Positions 17,712 through 25,855 of a stretch of 64,000 nt of DNA are shown here, piece after piece (within the stretch, counting starts at the first letter, position 1; each line of letters begins with the position of its first letter). This DNA is from CBDCYN01 sp965224205 (lineage in GTDB: Bacteria > Planctomycetota > Phycisphaerae > Phycisphaerales > Phycisphaeraceae): NCBI GenBank assembly GCA_965224205.1, contig CBDCYN010000003.1, positions 34,161 through 98,160 of the forward strand. Direction: 5' to 3'. The notes beneath the pieces are model-generated. The model was not told the origin of the DNA. It did no database searches and was given only the letters and a program-made list of their open reading frames with translations. The position numbers and the translations under genes were made by a program.

Positions 17712-18635
17712 ATGGCATCGCTCGTAAAGGAGTTGGTTGAAGCGGGCATCCACTTCGGTCACCGGTCGACCAACTGGAACCCGAAGATGTCGCCTTATAT
17801 TTTCGGCAAGCGGAACAAGATCCACATCATCGATGTCAAGGAGACGATCAAGGGCCTGCTGCTGGCGCGGAAGTTCGTGACCAAGATCGTCGCGTCCGGG
17901 AAGGACGTGTTGTTCGTGGGGACCAAGCGCCAAGCCCGCAGCGCCATCGAGCGGTACGTGCCCGAGACCGGGATGCACTACGTGATCGAGCGTTGGCTGG
18001 GAGGGACCCTGACCAACTTCCGCACGATCCGCGAGCGGCTTAAGCGTCTCGAAGAACTTGAGCGGCTTGATGAGTCGGGCGAGATCAACTCCTACTCCAA
18101 GAAGATGGAAAGCCAGATCCGCCGCGAGAAAAACAAGATCCTCCGCAACCTCACCGGCATCCGCCGCATGTCGAAGATGCCCGGGGCGATGGTGGTTGTG
18201 GATGTGTCCCACGAGTTGAACGCGGTGCGTGAAGCCCGGTCCCTGAACATCCCCACGATCTGCCTGATCGATACCGACAGCGACCCCGATTACGCCGATA
18301 TCCCGATCCCCGGCAACGACGACGCGATGCGAGCGATCGAGGTCGTGGTCCGCAGCCTCTGCGCCGCGGTGATGGAGGGTAAGTCCACCCTCACCGCTCA
18401 AGAAGAGGGTGGCGATGCGACGAGTGACGATGCCTCTGATGGGGACGCCGCCCGCCCGCGTCGCAGCTCACGGGCGCAATTCCGGTTCGATGATTCCCAA
18501 TCCACTAGCGATGAACCCGCCGATCAGACCGATCAGAAAGGCTCTCAAGACACCGCAGGCCCCGAGGACGCCGGTGCACCGGTGACCAGTGCCGCAACGA
18601 CGGCTCCGTCGACCCCTACCAGCGAAGGGGGGTAA
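17712..18635 (+). CDS. rpsB: 30S ribosomal protein S2
   Basis: Small-subunit protein S2, 307 aa. Diagnostic sequences are 'LVEAGIHFGHRSTNWNPKM', 'IYIFGKRNKIHIID' region, 'FVGTKRQARSAIERY', 'RWLGGTLTNFRTI' and 'IPTICLIDTDSDP'. GGAG lies 8 bp before ATG 17712. The usual protein ends near residue ~235; here an extra ~70 residues rich in Ser, Asp, Thr and Ala follows ('EEGGDATSDDASDGDAARP...'), probably disordered. tsf follows after 112 bp, the common rpsB-tsf order. Confidence 0.98.
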   Translation: MASLVKELVEAGIHFGHRSTNWNPKMSPYIFGKRNKIHIIDVKETIKGLLLARKFVTKIVASGKDVLFVGTKRQARSAIERYVPETGMHYVIERWLGGTLTNFRTIRERLKRLEELERLDESGEINSYSKKMESQIRREKNKILRNLTGIRRMSKMPGAMVVVDVSHELNAVREARSLNIPTICLIDTDSDPDYADIPIPGNDDAMRAIEVVVRSLCAAVMEGKSTLTAQEEGGDATSDDASDGDAARPRRSSRAQFRFDDSQSTSDEPADQTDQKGSQDTAGPEDAGAPVTSAATTAPSTPTSEGG

Positions 18636-18747
18636 CCGTCTCGTGACCACGGGATCTTTAGGGGAGAGCAGCGTCTGGGGGTCGGGGGCGTGTCAACCTA
18701 GATGTAGAGAGAACTCAAACCCAAATAACTGAAGACGAGGTTAACGG

Positions 18748-19572
18748 ATGGCGACCGCGATAAGCGCTAAAGACGTGATGAATCTCCGCAAACGCACCGG
18801 TCTAGGCATGATGGAGTGCAAGCAGGCCTTGATCGAAGCCGGTGGTGATACCGACCAGGCGGTCGACCTGCTGCGCAAAAAAGGTCTCGCGAAGATGGAT
18901 GGCCGTGCCGACCGGGCCTCGGCCGAGGGCCGGGTCGCCGTGGCGGTCGCCCCCGACCGGTCCAAAGCCGCGATCGTGGAGGTCAATACCGAGACCGACT
19001 TCACCGCCGGCAACGACGCGTTCAAGGCGATGGTCGACGCGATCGCGACCGAGTCCCTCCAGCAGCCGGCCGGTCAAGTCGAAAAAAGCGAATCCATGCA
19101 GAAAGCGATCGACGAGGTGCGCCTGACTACCAAGGAGAACATCCAGTTCGGTCGCGGCCAGGTGCTGGGCGGGGATGACGGGTCGAAGGTCGGCAGCTAC
19201 GTGCACTTCACCGGCAAGATCGGGGCTATGGTCGAGATCGAAGACCCCTCCGGTAACGCCCCCGACGAGTTGCTGGCCGAGCTGTGTATGCACATCACCG
19301 CTGCGACGCCGCCCCCGTTGGCGGTTACCGACGACGGCGTGCCCCAAGACGTTATCGCCAAGGAGCGTGAGATCGCCAAGGGCCAGGCGATCGAGCAGGG
19401 CAAGCCCGAACAGATCGCCGAGAAAATGGTCGAGGGCAAGATCCGGAAGTTTTTGGAAGAAAACGTCCTCTTACGACAGACGTTCATCAAGGACGACAAG
19501 AAGCAGATCCAAGACCTTTTACCCGATGGGGTAACGATCAAATCCTTCACACGCTTTCAGGTCGGGGGGTAG
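18748..19572 (+). CDS. tsf: Elongation factor Ts
   Basis: Guanine-nucleotide exchange factor for EF-Tu, 274 aa. The N-terminal UBA-like domain reads 'VMNLRKRTGLGMMECKQALI', followed by 'GDTDQAVDLLRKKG'; the core has 'VNTETDFTAGNDAF', and the C-terminus 'LLRQTFIKDDKKQIQDLL'. GAGG lies 7 bp before ATG 18748. It is co-directional with rpsB and probably in the same transcript. A hairpin at 19599-19634 lies between it and the convergent ygfZ. Confidence 0.98.
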   Translation: MATAISAKDVMNLRKRTGLGMMECKQALIEAGGDTDQAVDLLRKKGLAKMDGRADRASAEGRVAVAVAPDRSKAAIVEVNTETDFTAGNDAFKAMVDAIATESLQQPAGQVEKSESMQKAIDEVRLTTKENIQFGRGQVLGGDDGSKVGSYVHFTGKIGAMVEIEDPSGNAPDELLAELCMHITAATPPPLAVTDDGVPQDVIAKEREIAKGQAIEQGKPEQIAEKMVEGKIRKFLEENVLLRQTFIKDDKKQIQDLLPDGVTIKSFTRFQVGG

Positions 19573-19598
19573 GCGAAGCCGCCGGAGCGTAACGCATC

Positions 19599-19634
19599 GT
19601 GCCTTGTACCCATCTTCGGATGAAATTACGGCAC
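19599..19634. terminator. Hairpin with TTCG loop between tsf and ygfZ
   Basis: GTGCC (19599-19603) pairs with GGCAC (19630-19634); inside, CATC-TTCG-GATG (19611-19622) forms a stable tetraloop hairpin. It lies between convergent genes; no T-run is present. Confidence 0.45.
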
Positions 19635-19683
19635 AATACGTGTCCGCGGCCCGGGCTACGATCGTGGCGCCATCTGAGTATTT

Positions 19684-20883
19684 TTACTTCAGGAAGGCTA
19701 ACTCGCTGACGGTCGCCGTGGTGATCGACCCTTCAGCTGCACACAGCAGGCGCGTGCCCAATGTATGTCGGGCCCACTTGACCATCGCGAACGCGATCGC
19801 GGTTCCCCCGAGCATCGGCGATACCGTCGAGCTGGTGATCGCTCCGACAACATCCCCGGGCCGGTCGTGGCCGTCGATCGGTTCAAAGACCTCACTGCCA
19901 GCGATCGGCAGCCGGTCATCAGCGAACTTCAAACCCACCAAGACCCGCTTGGGGTGTCCGAGGCTCTGCATCCGGGCGACGATCTCTTGGCCCAGGTAGC
20001 AGCCCTTGGTGAAACTCACCGCTTCGTCCACGATGCCGGTCTCGTGCGGGAGACAGTCGGGCCCGAAGTCGACGTTGTAGAGCGGCGAGCCGGCTTCGAT
20101 CCGGGCGGTGTTGTAAGCCTGCCAGCCGATCGGGCGGCATTGAAGCTGGCTGCCCGGATCCTGAGAGCCCTCGTCCTCAGCGGCTTGGAATAAGGCTTTG
20201 TAGACCCTCTGGGCGTGATCGCGTTGGATCAATAGGTGCAGCCCGGGCGAACCGGTCTCATCACGGCGCAGGCACGGGCACGTCTGGTCCGCGAACGTGA
20301 CCCGGCAGTGATCCGACGGCTGAAGGTCGGCGACGATCGATCCACAAGCCCGGCGTACTAGGGTCGCGACCATCGGCCCGGTTAGGGTTAGCTGCATCAA
20401 CAACTCGCTGGTATCACGGACCTCGACATCCTCGGTGAAGAGGTATTTTTCTAGTTCACGGGTGATGGGTGCTGTTCGGAAGATGTCCGTAAGCAGCCAG
20501 GTGCGGTCCTGCTCGTGGAGGACCCAAAGGTCGGCATCGATCCGACCGGTCTTGTTGAGGAGAAACGTTCGCCGTGATTGACCCGGCAGCAGTCCGGCCA
20601 TGTCGTGGGTCAGCATCCGCTGTAGGAAATCCAGGCGATCGGCCCCCGAGACCTCGATAAGCCCGGCCTGCGGCTGATCCATGATGCCAACCGCCTTGCG
20701 GATCGACGCGTATTCAGCTTCATACGGTCCGAAGGTGTCGACAATCTGCAATTCACAACCCCCGCCAGGGCCGGCGGCTTGCCCCGATGGCCCTTCTTCC
20801 GGTGGTTCTTGGTGACTGGGTCCGTAAGACCGGAAGACGACGTCTTCACGAAGACGGTGAACGTCGTAGAGCGGGTTCATCAT
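19684..20883 (-). CDS. ygfZ: Folate-binding YgfZ-family protein
   Basis: Tetrahydrofolate-binding protein related to the glycine-cleavage T protein; YgfZ proteins help maintain certain Fe-S enzymes. 399 aa from ATG 20883 (ATG 20880 also possible; an upstream in-frame TTG at 20952 is less likely). The signature K-G-C-Y-x-G-Q-E is present in 'FTKGCYLGQEIVARM', and the N-terminal part has 'VSGADRLDFLQRMLTHD' as in GcvT/YgfZ. A Pro/Gly-rich stretch near residues 20-45 is unusual. It lies 175 bp downstream of rplS on the same strand. Confidence 0.88.
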   Translation of the reverse strand: MMNPLYDVHRLREDVVFRSYGPSHQEPPEEGPSGQAAGPGGGCELQIVDTFGPYEAEYASIRKAVGIMDQPQAGLIEVSGADRLDFLQRMLTHDMAGLLPGQSRRTFLLNKTGRIDADLWVLHEQDRTWLLTDIFRTAPITRELEKYLFTEDVEVRDTSELLMQLTLTGPMVATLVRRACGSIVADLQPSDHCRVTFADQTCPCLRRDETGSPGLHLLIQRDHAQRVYKALFQAAEDEGSQDPGSQLQCRPIGWQAYNTARIEAGSPLYNVDFGPDCLPHETGIVDEAVSFTKGCYLGQEIVARMQSLGHPKRVLVGLKFADDRLPIAGSEVFEPIDGHDRPGDVVGAITSSTVSPMLGGTAIAFAMVKWARHTLGTRLLCAAEGSITTATVSELAFLK

Positions 20884-21057
20884 AGTTGACGGGGTATGCA
20901 CGGTATCGGCAGGGTGGGTGTCCAGATGATGATCGGTTTCACACGCTGACAAAACCCCCAGCGGGGCGGATGGCGCGTCGGATCAGGAGGTAGGCCGCTG
21001 CTTTGAGAAGGCGATCGACCACCGTACCTGTCCATGACGATACAGCTCGATGAGAGT

Positions 21058-21528
21058 CTACGACTCGTCGGAAGAGCCTACGGCCTGCGGTGGAGTCGTC
21101 GCGTCGTTAGCGCTGGATTCCGTGGGTTTAGTCCCGGTGAGGCGTCCAGCCGAGGGTTCTTCCACGAGGTGGGTCAAACCGCGGCGGCGGTCGCGGAGTC
21201 GTCGTTTCTTGCCCACGCGTTCTCGAAGATAATACAACTTGGCACGTCGCACATGGCCGTGGCGGACGACTGTGATCTTAGCGATCTTCGGGCTGTGGAG
21301 ACGGAAGGTCCGCTCAACGCCCTCATTGGCGACGATCCGACGCACCGTGATCGTCTCGGTGATCCCCTGGCCCTGACGCTTGATCAGGACCCCATTGAAC
21401 ACTTGTACCCGTTCTTTCGAACCTTCGATGATGCGCACATGTACATCGACGGTGTCCCCCACACTAAGCCGAGGTAGGTCCGCTTTAAGTTGTGCTTGCT
21501 CCACGTCTTTGATCAGTTGTTGACTCAT
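21058..21528 (-). CDS. rplS: 50S ribosomal protein L19
   Basis: Large-subunit protein L19, 156 aa. Characteristic sequence: 'LSVGDTVDVHVRIIEGSKER', 'FNGVLIKRQGQGITET', 'VRRIVANEGVERTFRLHSP' and 'VRRAKLYYLRERVGKKRRLR'. The usual length is about 115-120 aa; the extra ~38 C-terminal residues ('LVEEPSAGRLTGTKPTESS...') look disordered, like the tail on S2. Its frequent neighbours rpsP, rimM and trmD are not here. Confidence 0.97.
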   Translation of the reverse strand: MSQQLIKDVEQAQLKADLPRLSVGDTVDVHVRIIEGSKERVQVFNGVLIKRQGQGITETITVRRIVANEGVERTFRLHSPKIAKITVVRHGHVRRAKLYYLRERVGKKRRLRDRRRGLTHLVEEPSAGRLTGTKPTESSANDATTPPQAVGSSDES

Positions 21529-21969
21529 AGGTAGACCACTCGAGTATGGCTAAAAAGATACGCATCGCATATCTACGGACCGCGTTAGGTATGTGTTGTA
21601 CACCGAAAACTTCCTCGCCGCGTGCATGGGTTACGCCGTATTTTCAATCGGACTCTGTATATCCATCGCGCTGTAGAGCAGTCGTGATGCCCTTTGCCCT
21701 TCTAGGCAACCGTGGAGGGTTATTAAGCTCTGGTGGCCACTCATTTGCGCCTTGGCACATATTCTGGGTAGGTTACAAACTTGAACCTAGCCCAGTCAAA
21801 ATAACCTCTGCCATGAAGAGAAGCAAACGACTCTATCCACTCATCTTGGACGGGTGTAATCTAAGTTTGAGGCATGGACCCATGAATGTCCTCGGCTGGT
21901 ACACTCCCGTCGAGGCTCGGAAACATGCCCTCTCCGGCGTTGCACTTCCACCCAGTGACCGCCCTCCTT
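21529..21969. other. Gene-free stretch between rplS and sulfotransferase gene
   Basis: 441 bp with no reading frame that resembles a protein; the plus-strand frame across 21546-22226 runs antisense into the sulfotransferase gene and has unlikely composition. It must hold the rplS promoter (minus strand). I see no clear hairpin or IS remnant. Confidence 0.4.
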
Positions 21970-22935
21970 TCACCGGGCATCTTCCTGGCTTCCTGCGGAG
22001 CCCGCCACTGGTGGGCCACCACAGAAGACGTCAGGCCAAATCTCCGGCGACCGTTCGCAATGCTCGAGGAAGCGACGGTTGTCGTCAGCGATCTGATCCA
22101 AGGCCCATCGCCGGGTATCCTCGTCCCACCGCGGCCGGCCCGGGATCGGACGCTGCAACCAGCGACGCACACGCCATCGCACCGCCGGTGACGTGCGTTC
22201 TAGCCAACGGTCGGTGGGGAGCCTGATCCAGCGCGGCCTGCGGATCAGCCATAGGGGCAAGCGGTCGTAATAGTGTTCCGCCGAGACGTTCGACGGTTCA
22301 TCAGCCCGCTGGATCTGCACCGACGGGTCGACCCCCACGAACTCGAAGCACCGCGAAAGGATGGATTCAGGGTCTTGCCGGAAATCCTCGAAGAAAAGGG
22401 TCAGGATCTGGTCATCGGGGAAGCGGCCGCGGTATTGCGACAGCTGGTGCCAGTACCGGCACTGGTCGATGTAGGTCGGGTCGCGTCGGATCTGACGGTT
22501 GAAACTGCCGGGGCGGACTCGGCCCCCGGCAAGGGAATGCAGCCAGATCGACTCGATCTTTTTTAGAGGGTGGCGGACGATGAAGATGAGCTTGGCCTCG
22601 GGTAGGTGTTGAGCGATCCTCTCGGCGACGCGTGGGAACTGATAGTGCTTGGTGTAGGAAGTAGAGCCCTCGCCGATGGCCTTTTGCCCGTTGGCTGGGG
22701 TGAACAGCGACTGATACCACGACCAGCCGCGCCGGTAGACCCGATTGACCGCGAAAAAGTGAGGCTCCTTCGGCTCGCACACGAAGACGTCGGGGTGCTG
22801 GGCCATGCGCGTGCACAACGCGGTGGTCGCACATTTCATGGAGCCGATCACGATAAAGTTAGGGCAAGTAACGGACAGGCTCGTAACCCTTCTTATAGGA
22901 CAACCAGAACCAAGACCCTCTCTTATGTTCGGCAA
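21970..22935 (-). CDS. P-loop sulfotransferase
   Basis: Predicted PAPS-dependent sulfotransferase (321 aa). The 5'-phosphosulfate-binding loop is 'FIVIGSMKCATTAL', and 'LIFIVRHPLKKIESIWLHS' matches the 3'-phosphate-binding region (RxPxxxxxS). 'EPKEPHFFAV' and 'IGEGSTSYT' are typical of bacterial carbohydrate or heparan-type sulfotransferases. The start is TTG 22935; no ATG occurs before the P-loop methionine. The acceptor is unknown; a surface glycan is a reasonable guess given the glycan operon at 43.4-48.6 kb. The TssB-TssC-like gene lies 37 bp upstream on the same strand. Confidence 0.82.
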   Translation of the reverse strand: MPNIREGLGSGCPIRRVTSLSVTCPNFIVIGSMKCATTALCTRMAQHPDVFVCEPKEPHFFAVNRVYRRGWSWYQSLFTPANGQKAIGEGSTSYTKHYQFPRVAERIAQHLPEAKLIFIVRHPLKKIESIWLHSLAGGRVRPGSFNRQIRRDPTYIDQCRYWHQLSQYRGRFPDDQILTLFFEDFRQDPESILSRCFEFVGVDPSVQIQRADEPSNVSAEHYYDRLPLWLIRRPRWIRLPTDRWLERTSPAVRWRVRRWLQRPIPGRPRWDEDTRRWALDQIADDNRRFLEHCERSPEIWPDVFCGGPPVAGSAGSQEDAR

Positions 22936-22971
22936 TGACCCTTTGGATTCATAAGTTCCCCCTCAACCGAT

Positions 22972-24567
22972 CTACCCCCATCGGCCTGCGAGGTTTCCTG
23001 GTGGGGTAGACAGGGACTGAAACCGGGTCAGCCGTACCGCGTCGCGGCCCTTGATGGATTGAAGGGGCATAAAACCCTTGGCCAAGATCGCGTCGGCGGC
23101 ACGGTCGGATAGCCACGCCTCGGCGCAGGGGGTCATCTCGGTTTGGCCGTCGCGTTTGAACATGTGCGCGGGCAGGCCATCAAACGTCGCTGCGGCGCCG
23201 GGGACGAGGTCCCAGCCGTCGATCCCGAACGACCACGCCAGCAGCAGCGTGCACACGAACGCGGGGTTGGCCCACAGGAACTTGAGATGATCGGCGACCG
23301 GGTCGAAATGCTCGGGGTCTAACTCTTCGAACTCGAACCGGTCAATCTCGTCGCTGTCACGGCCGTAGGGTAGGCGCATCAAGAACCGCGGCGCCGCTAG
23401 GCCGATGTGCGCGGCTTCGGGTAGTTCCCGAACAGCGGTCCAGGCGGCTTGGGCGTCGGGTTCCAGAGGGCGGTCCCATTCGGCGCTGTCAGGGGTTTGA
23501 GCGACCGAGCGGCAGCCCAGCAGGTGTGGGTGGACCGTCCCGATGAACGGGGCCCTGGCCGCGGCGGTGATTTTGGCCAGCCGTCCTAGCAGCTGGGCGT
23601 CGTGGGCGGTAGCCGCGAATGTGTAATCGCCGCAGATTACAGCCCAGGGTGCGGCCCCCGGGGTGTGGACCGTCTGTTCGACGATCAGGCCGTGCAGTCC
23701 GGTCGATTCGAGTTGATCGCTCGTGTTTAGGTCGCCGACAAGCTCTTGCTGGGACAGGTCAAGCACGTAAAGCTGAAGCTGCTCGTCGGTCTCGATGTTG
23801 CGGACCAGGAAATCCAGTGACCGCCACGCGGCTTCGAGGCATTGGAAGTCGCAGTGGTGCAGGACGGCCCGCATCTGCTTGGTGATCGCGGCGTCGACCG
23901 CGGCGATGAGCTGGGCCTGCTGCGGATCGGCGCTGGGAGTGACATGGGGGGCGACGATCTGCTTGATCATGGATTCAACGGTCGCGGCGGCTTGGGATTG
24001 GGTGGTGGTGTGGGTCTCGGTCTTGGGTTGGCCTAGCAGGCGGGTGAACATCTCGTCCTGCGCTTCGCTGCCTGTCTGGGGAGAGGGGTGGGACGGAGGT
24101 GGGGCTTGCAGGGACGATTGGGTGTCGGGCTGGGGTGGGGCTTGTGCCGCCCAGGCTCGGACCTGGGCGGCGGCCTGGTCGAAGGTCGACGGGTCCATGA
24201 GCTGGTTTCGCGTGTGACGCAGGGCTTGGAAGACGTCAACCTTGTCGTAGAGTTGGTCGGGATGGAAATCGTCGAGGTCACTGAAGTTGATCACGATCGA
24301 GGCCTGCGGATCGTCCCCGATGGGCAGGTGTAGCTGCGGGCTGAGCTTGGTGAAAATTTCCTCAAAATTATCGCAGTCGATCCGCATCGGCCGGCGGGAA
24401 GCGCCTTTGAGCGGTTCGCACACACCGCGGTTTTCACGACCCGAGAAGTCGCCGAGGATCGCGATGCGGAAGGGGGTGTCGGCCCGGGGTTTGCCGGTCG
24501 AGGTCTTGCCGGTGGCGGTGAGGTTGACCTTCATATCGCCGAACGAAAAGTTGTGGGAGAGGGTCAT
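22972..24567 (-). CDS. TssB-TssC fusion, type VI-like contractile sheath protein
   Basis: One 531-aa protein joins both subunits of a type VI secretion sheath. Residues ~1-140 are TssB (VipA)-like: 'TPFRIAILGDFSGRENRG', 'RIDCDNFEEIFTKLSPQL' and 'FSDLDDFHPDQLYDKVDVF'. A Gln/Pro/Thr-rich linker (~145-205) follows. The rest is TssC (VipB)-like: 'LHHCDFQCLEAAWRSLDFLV', 'ETDEQLQLYVLDLSQQEL', 'VICGDYTF', 'APRFLMRLPYG' and 'GLPAHMFKRDGQTEMTPCAE'. It ends soon after 'GFMPLQSIKGRDAVRL', where full TssC has roughly 130 further residues. ATG 24567 is preferred over 24633. No other T6SS gene is in the window, so the partner machinery, if any, is elsewhere. Confidence 0.85.
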   Translation of the reverse strand: MTLSHNFSFGDMKVNLTATGKTSTGKPRADTPFRIAILGDFSGRENRGVCEPLKGASRRPMRIDCDNFEEIFTKLSPQLHLPIGDDPQASIVINFSDLDDFHPDQLYDKVDVFQALRHTRNQLMDPSTFDQAAAQVRAWAAQAPPQPDTQSSLQAPPPSHPSPQTGSEAQDEMFTRLLGQPKTETHTTTQSQAAATVESMIKQIVAPHVTPSADPQQAQLIAAVDAAITKQMRAVLHHCDFQCLEAAWRSLDFLVRNIETDEQLQLYVLDLSQQELVGDLNTSDQLESTGLHGLIVEQTVHTPGAAPWAVICGDYTFAATAHDAQLLGRLAKITAAARAPFIGTVHPHLLGCRSVAQTPDSAEWDRPLEPDAQAAWTAVRELPEAAHIGLAAPRFLMRLPYGRDSDEIDRFEFEELDPEHFDPVADHLKFLWANPAFVCTLLLAWSFGIDGWDLVPGAAATFDGLPAHMFKRDGQTEMTPCAEAWLSDRAADAILAKGFMPLQSIKGRDAVRLTRFQSLSTPPGNLAGRWG

Positions 24568-24635
24568 CGGGTGGGGGCTCCGGTTGCGTGTTGGCTGGGA
24601 TAGGTCGAGGCCACGACCGATGATACCATCCAATC

Positions 24636-24890
24636 ATGAGCCGCGCTGCGACCACCACCGTGACGATCGGCCCGATACTCGATAAGGAGCGTTGCTTGGC
24701 GGTCAACATCGGGTGTACCGGCTGCGGGTACAACCTGCGCAGCCAGCCACTGGACGGGCGTTGCCCCGAGTGCGGCCGGGCGGTGGCTGGGGCCCAGCGA
24801 TCCAAGGTGGTTGAGGCGGGTGGCGCTAGAGACGATATGATCTGGATTGGGTTACTCAAACCTGAGTCCAAGAAACCCAGGGTGATATAG
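24636..24890 (+). CDS. Small zinc-ribbon protein, probably truncated
   Basis: 84 aa. The centre is a rubredoxin-like zinc ribbon, 'CTGCGYNLRSQPLDGRCPEC', a motif frequent at the N-terminus of planctomycete membrane proteins. In those the ribbon is followed by membrane helices; here the frame ends ~45 residues later with 'LLKPESKKPRVI' and no helix. The end overlaps an IS3-type remnant on the other strand (24856-24984), so the original 3' part may have been lost. It is divergent from the TssB-TssC gene, with 68 bp between starts. Confidence 0.6.
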   Translation: MSRAATTTVTIGPILDKERCLAVNIGCTGCGYNLRSQPLDGRCPECGRAVAGAQRSKVVEAGGARDDMIWIGLLKPESKKPRVI

Positions 24891-24984
24891 GTAGCCCGTC
24901 TTCGGTCACCATCCGCACCACCCCGACCTTGAACTGATCGTCATATCGATTGCTCGATTTTCCGTTACCCGTGGACTTCGACGT
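24856..24984 (-). pseudogene. Remnant of an IS3-type transposase OrfA
   Basis: The minus strand reads 'SKSTGNGKSSNRYDDQFKVG' then 'VVRMVTEDGLPIS', the start of an IS3-family OrfA helix-turn-helix domain. The expected start codon position (24984-24982) is ACG instead of ATG, with AAGGAG correctly spaced upstream. The frame stops after 42 codons. The fragment overlaps the 3' end of the zinc-ribbon gene. The 180 bp upstream (to 25168) carry no other recognisable part. Confidence 0.6.
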
Positions 24985-25168
24985 CTTGTGGACTCCTTTT
25001 CCCAGGCATCCTACCTACAGCATTTTCAGGGTTGGTGTAGATCTCACGGCACAGCCAGGCGTCACGAAGAACCCGCTTCCTCATGGGTGAGGCTCGCTAC
25101 GAACATCGACAGCCATCCAGAAAATGCTCGAGCAGATGGGACCGTCCACTTTTCCTGGGAATGATCAC

Positions 25169-25855
25169 CTAGGCTCTATGCATACGCCACTGCAGGGCGT
25201 GGCGCACCAGCTCGGAAGCATTTTTAAGATTTAGCTTGTGTTTGATGCGCTGACGGTAGGTATCAATCGTTTTGGTGCTGAGGTACAAACGATCGGCGAT
25301 CTCGCGTGTGCTCATGCCCAGGCTGATCAGCTCGAAAACCTCCAGTTCACGGTCGGAAAGTGTTTCCATGCCCGCTTTCTCGGTGCCCCCGCACACTTGT
25401 TGATGTGCTAAACGCTCGAGCATCAGCGAACTGAGGTGTATCTTGTTTTGTAGGACAAGACGGATGGCTTCAATGATCGTGCCGGCGGGGTCTTTCTTAT
25501 TGACAAAACCCATCGCCCCGGCGTTCATCGCGCGTTTGGCGTACATCTTTTCGTCGTGCATGGACAGCACGATCATCCGCAGCCGGGGGTGGATGGTTTT
25601 CAGCTGCTTGATGAGGTCCAAACCACTGCCGTCTTCCAGAGACAGATCGATGACCGCCAGGTCGGGCCCGTGGCGGTTGATGATGCTGATGGCCGCGGCC
25701 TCGTTCGCGGCTTCGCCGCAGACCTCAAGATCGTCTTCACGGTCGATCATCCCCTTGAGCGCGTCGCGCATCAGCTCGTGATCGTCGACGATCACGATAC
25801 GCGTTGCGGCCGCCGGTTTGACGGGCCGCTTCTTGGCTTTGTGGGTATCGGTCAC
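25169..25855 (-). CDS. NarL/FixJ-type response regulator
   Basis: Two-component transcription factor, 228 aa. The receiver domain (residues ~18-135) has acidic 'VIVDDHELMRDAL', the phosphoacceptor Asp in 'DLAVIDLSLEDGSG', T/S in 'IVLSMHDE' and Lys in 'GFVNKKD'. The C-terminal LuxR helix-turn-helix is 'LSDRELEVFELISLGMSTRE' with 'IADRLYLSTKTIDTYRQRIK'. GTG 25855 overlaps the stop of the upstream kinase in GTGA, a translational-coupling arrangement; a GTG at 25894 is also possible. Its partner is the HisKA_3 kinase encoded just upstream, now cut from its N-terminal half by an IS. Confidence 0.9.
   Translation of the reverse strand: MTDTHKAKKRPVKPAAATRIVIVDDHELMRDALKGMIDREDDLEVCGEAANEAAAISIINRHGPDLAVIDLSLEDGSGLDLIKQLKTIHPRLRMIVLSMHDEKMYAKRAMNAGAMGFVNKKDPAGTIIEAIRLVLQNKIHLSSLMLERLAHQQVCGGTEKAGMETLSDRELEVFELISLGMSTREIADRLYLSTKTIDTYRQRIKHKLNLKNASELVRHALQWRMHRA

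Noticed and set aside
21546..22226. Plus-strand frame beside rplS
   Set aside because: It runs antisense into the sulfotransferase gene and has no domain or convincing composition.
22972..24567. A type VI secretion locus in this window
   Set aside because: Only one sheath-like gene is present; neighbours are a sulfotransferase and regulators.
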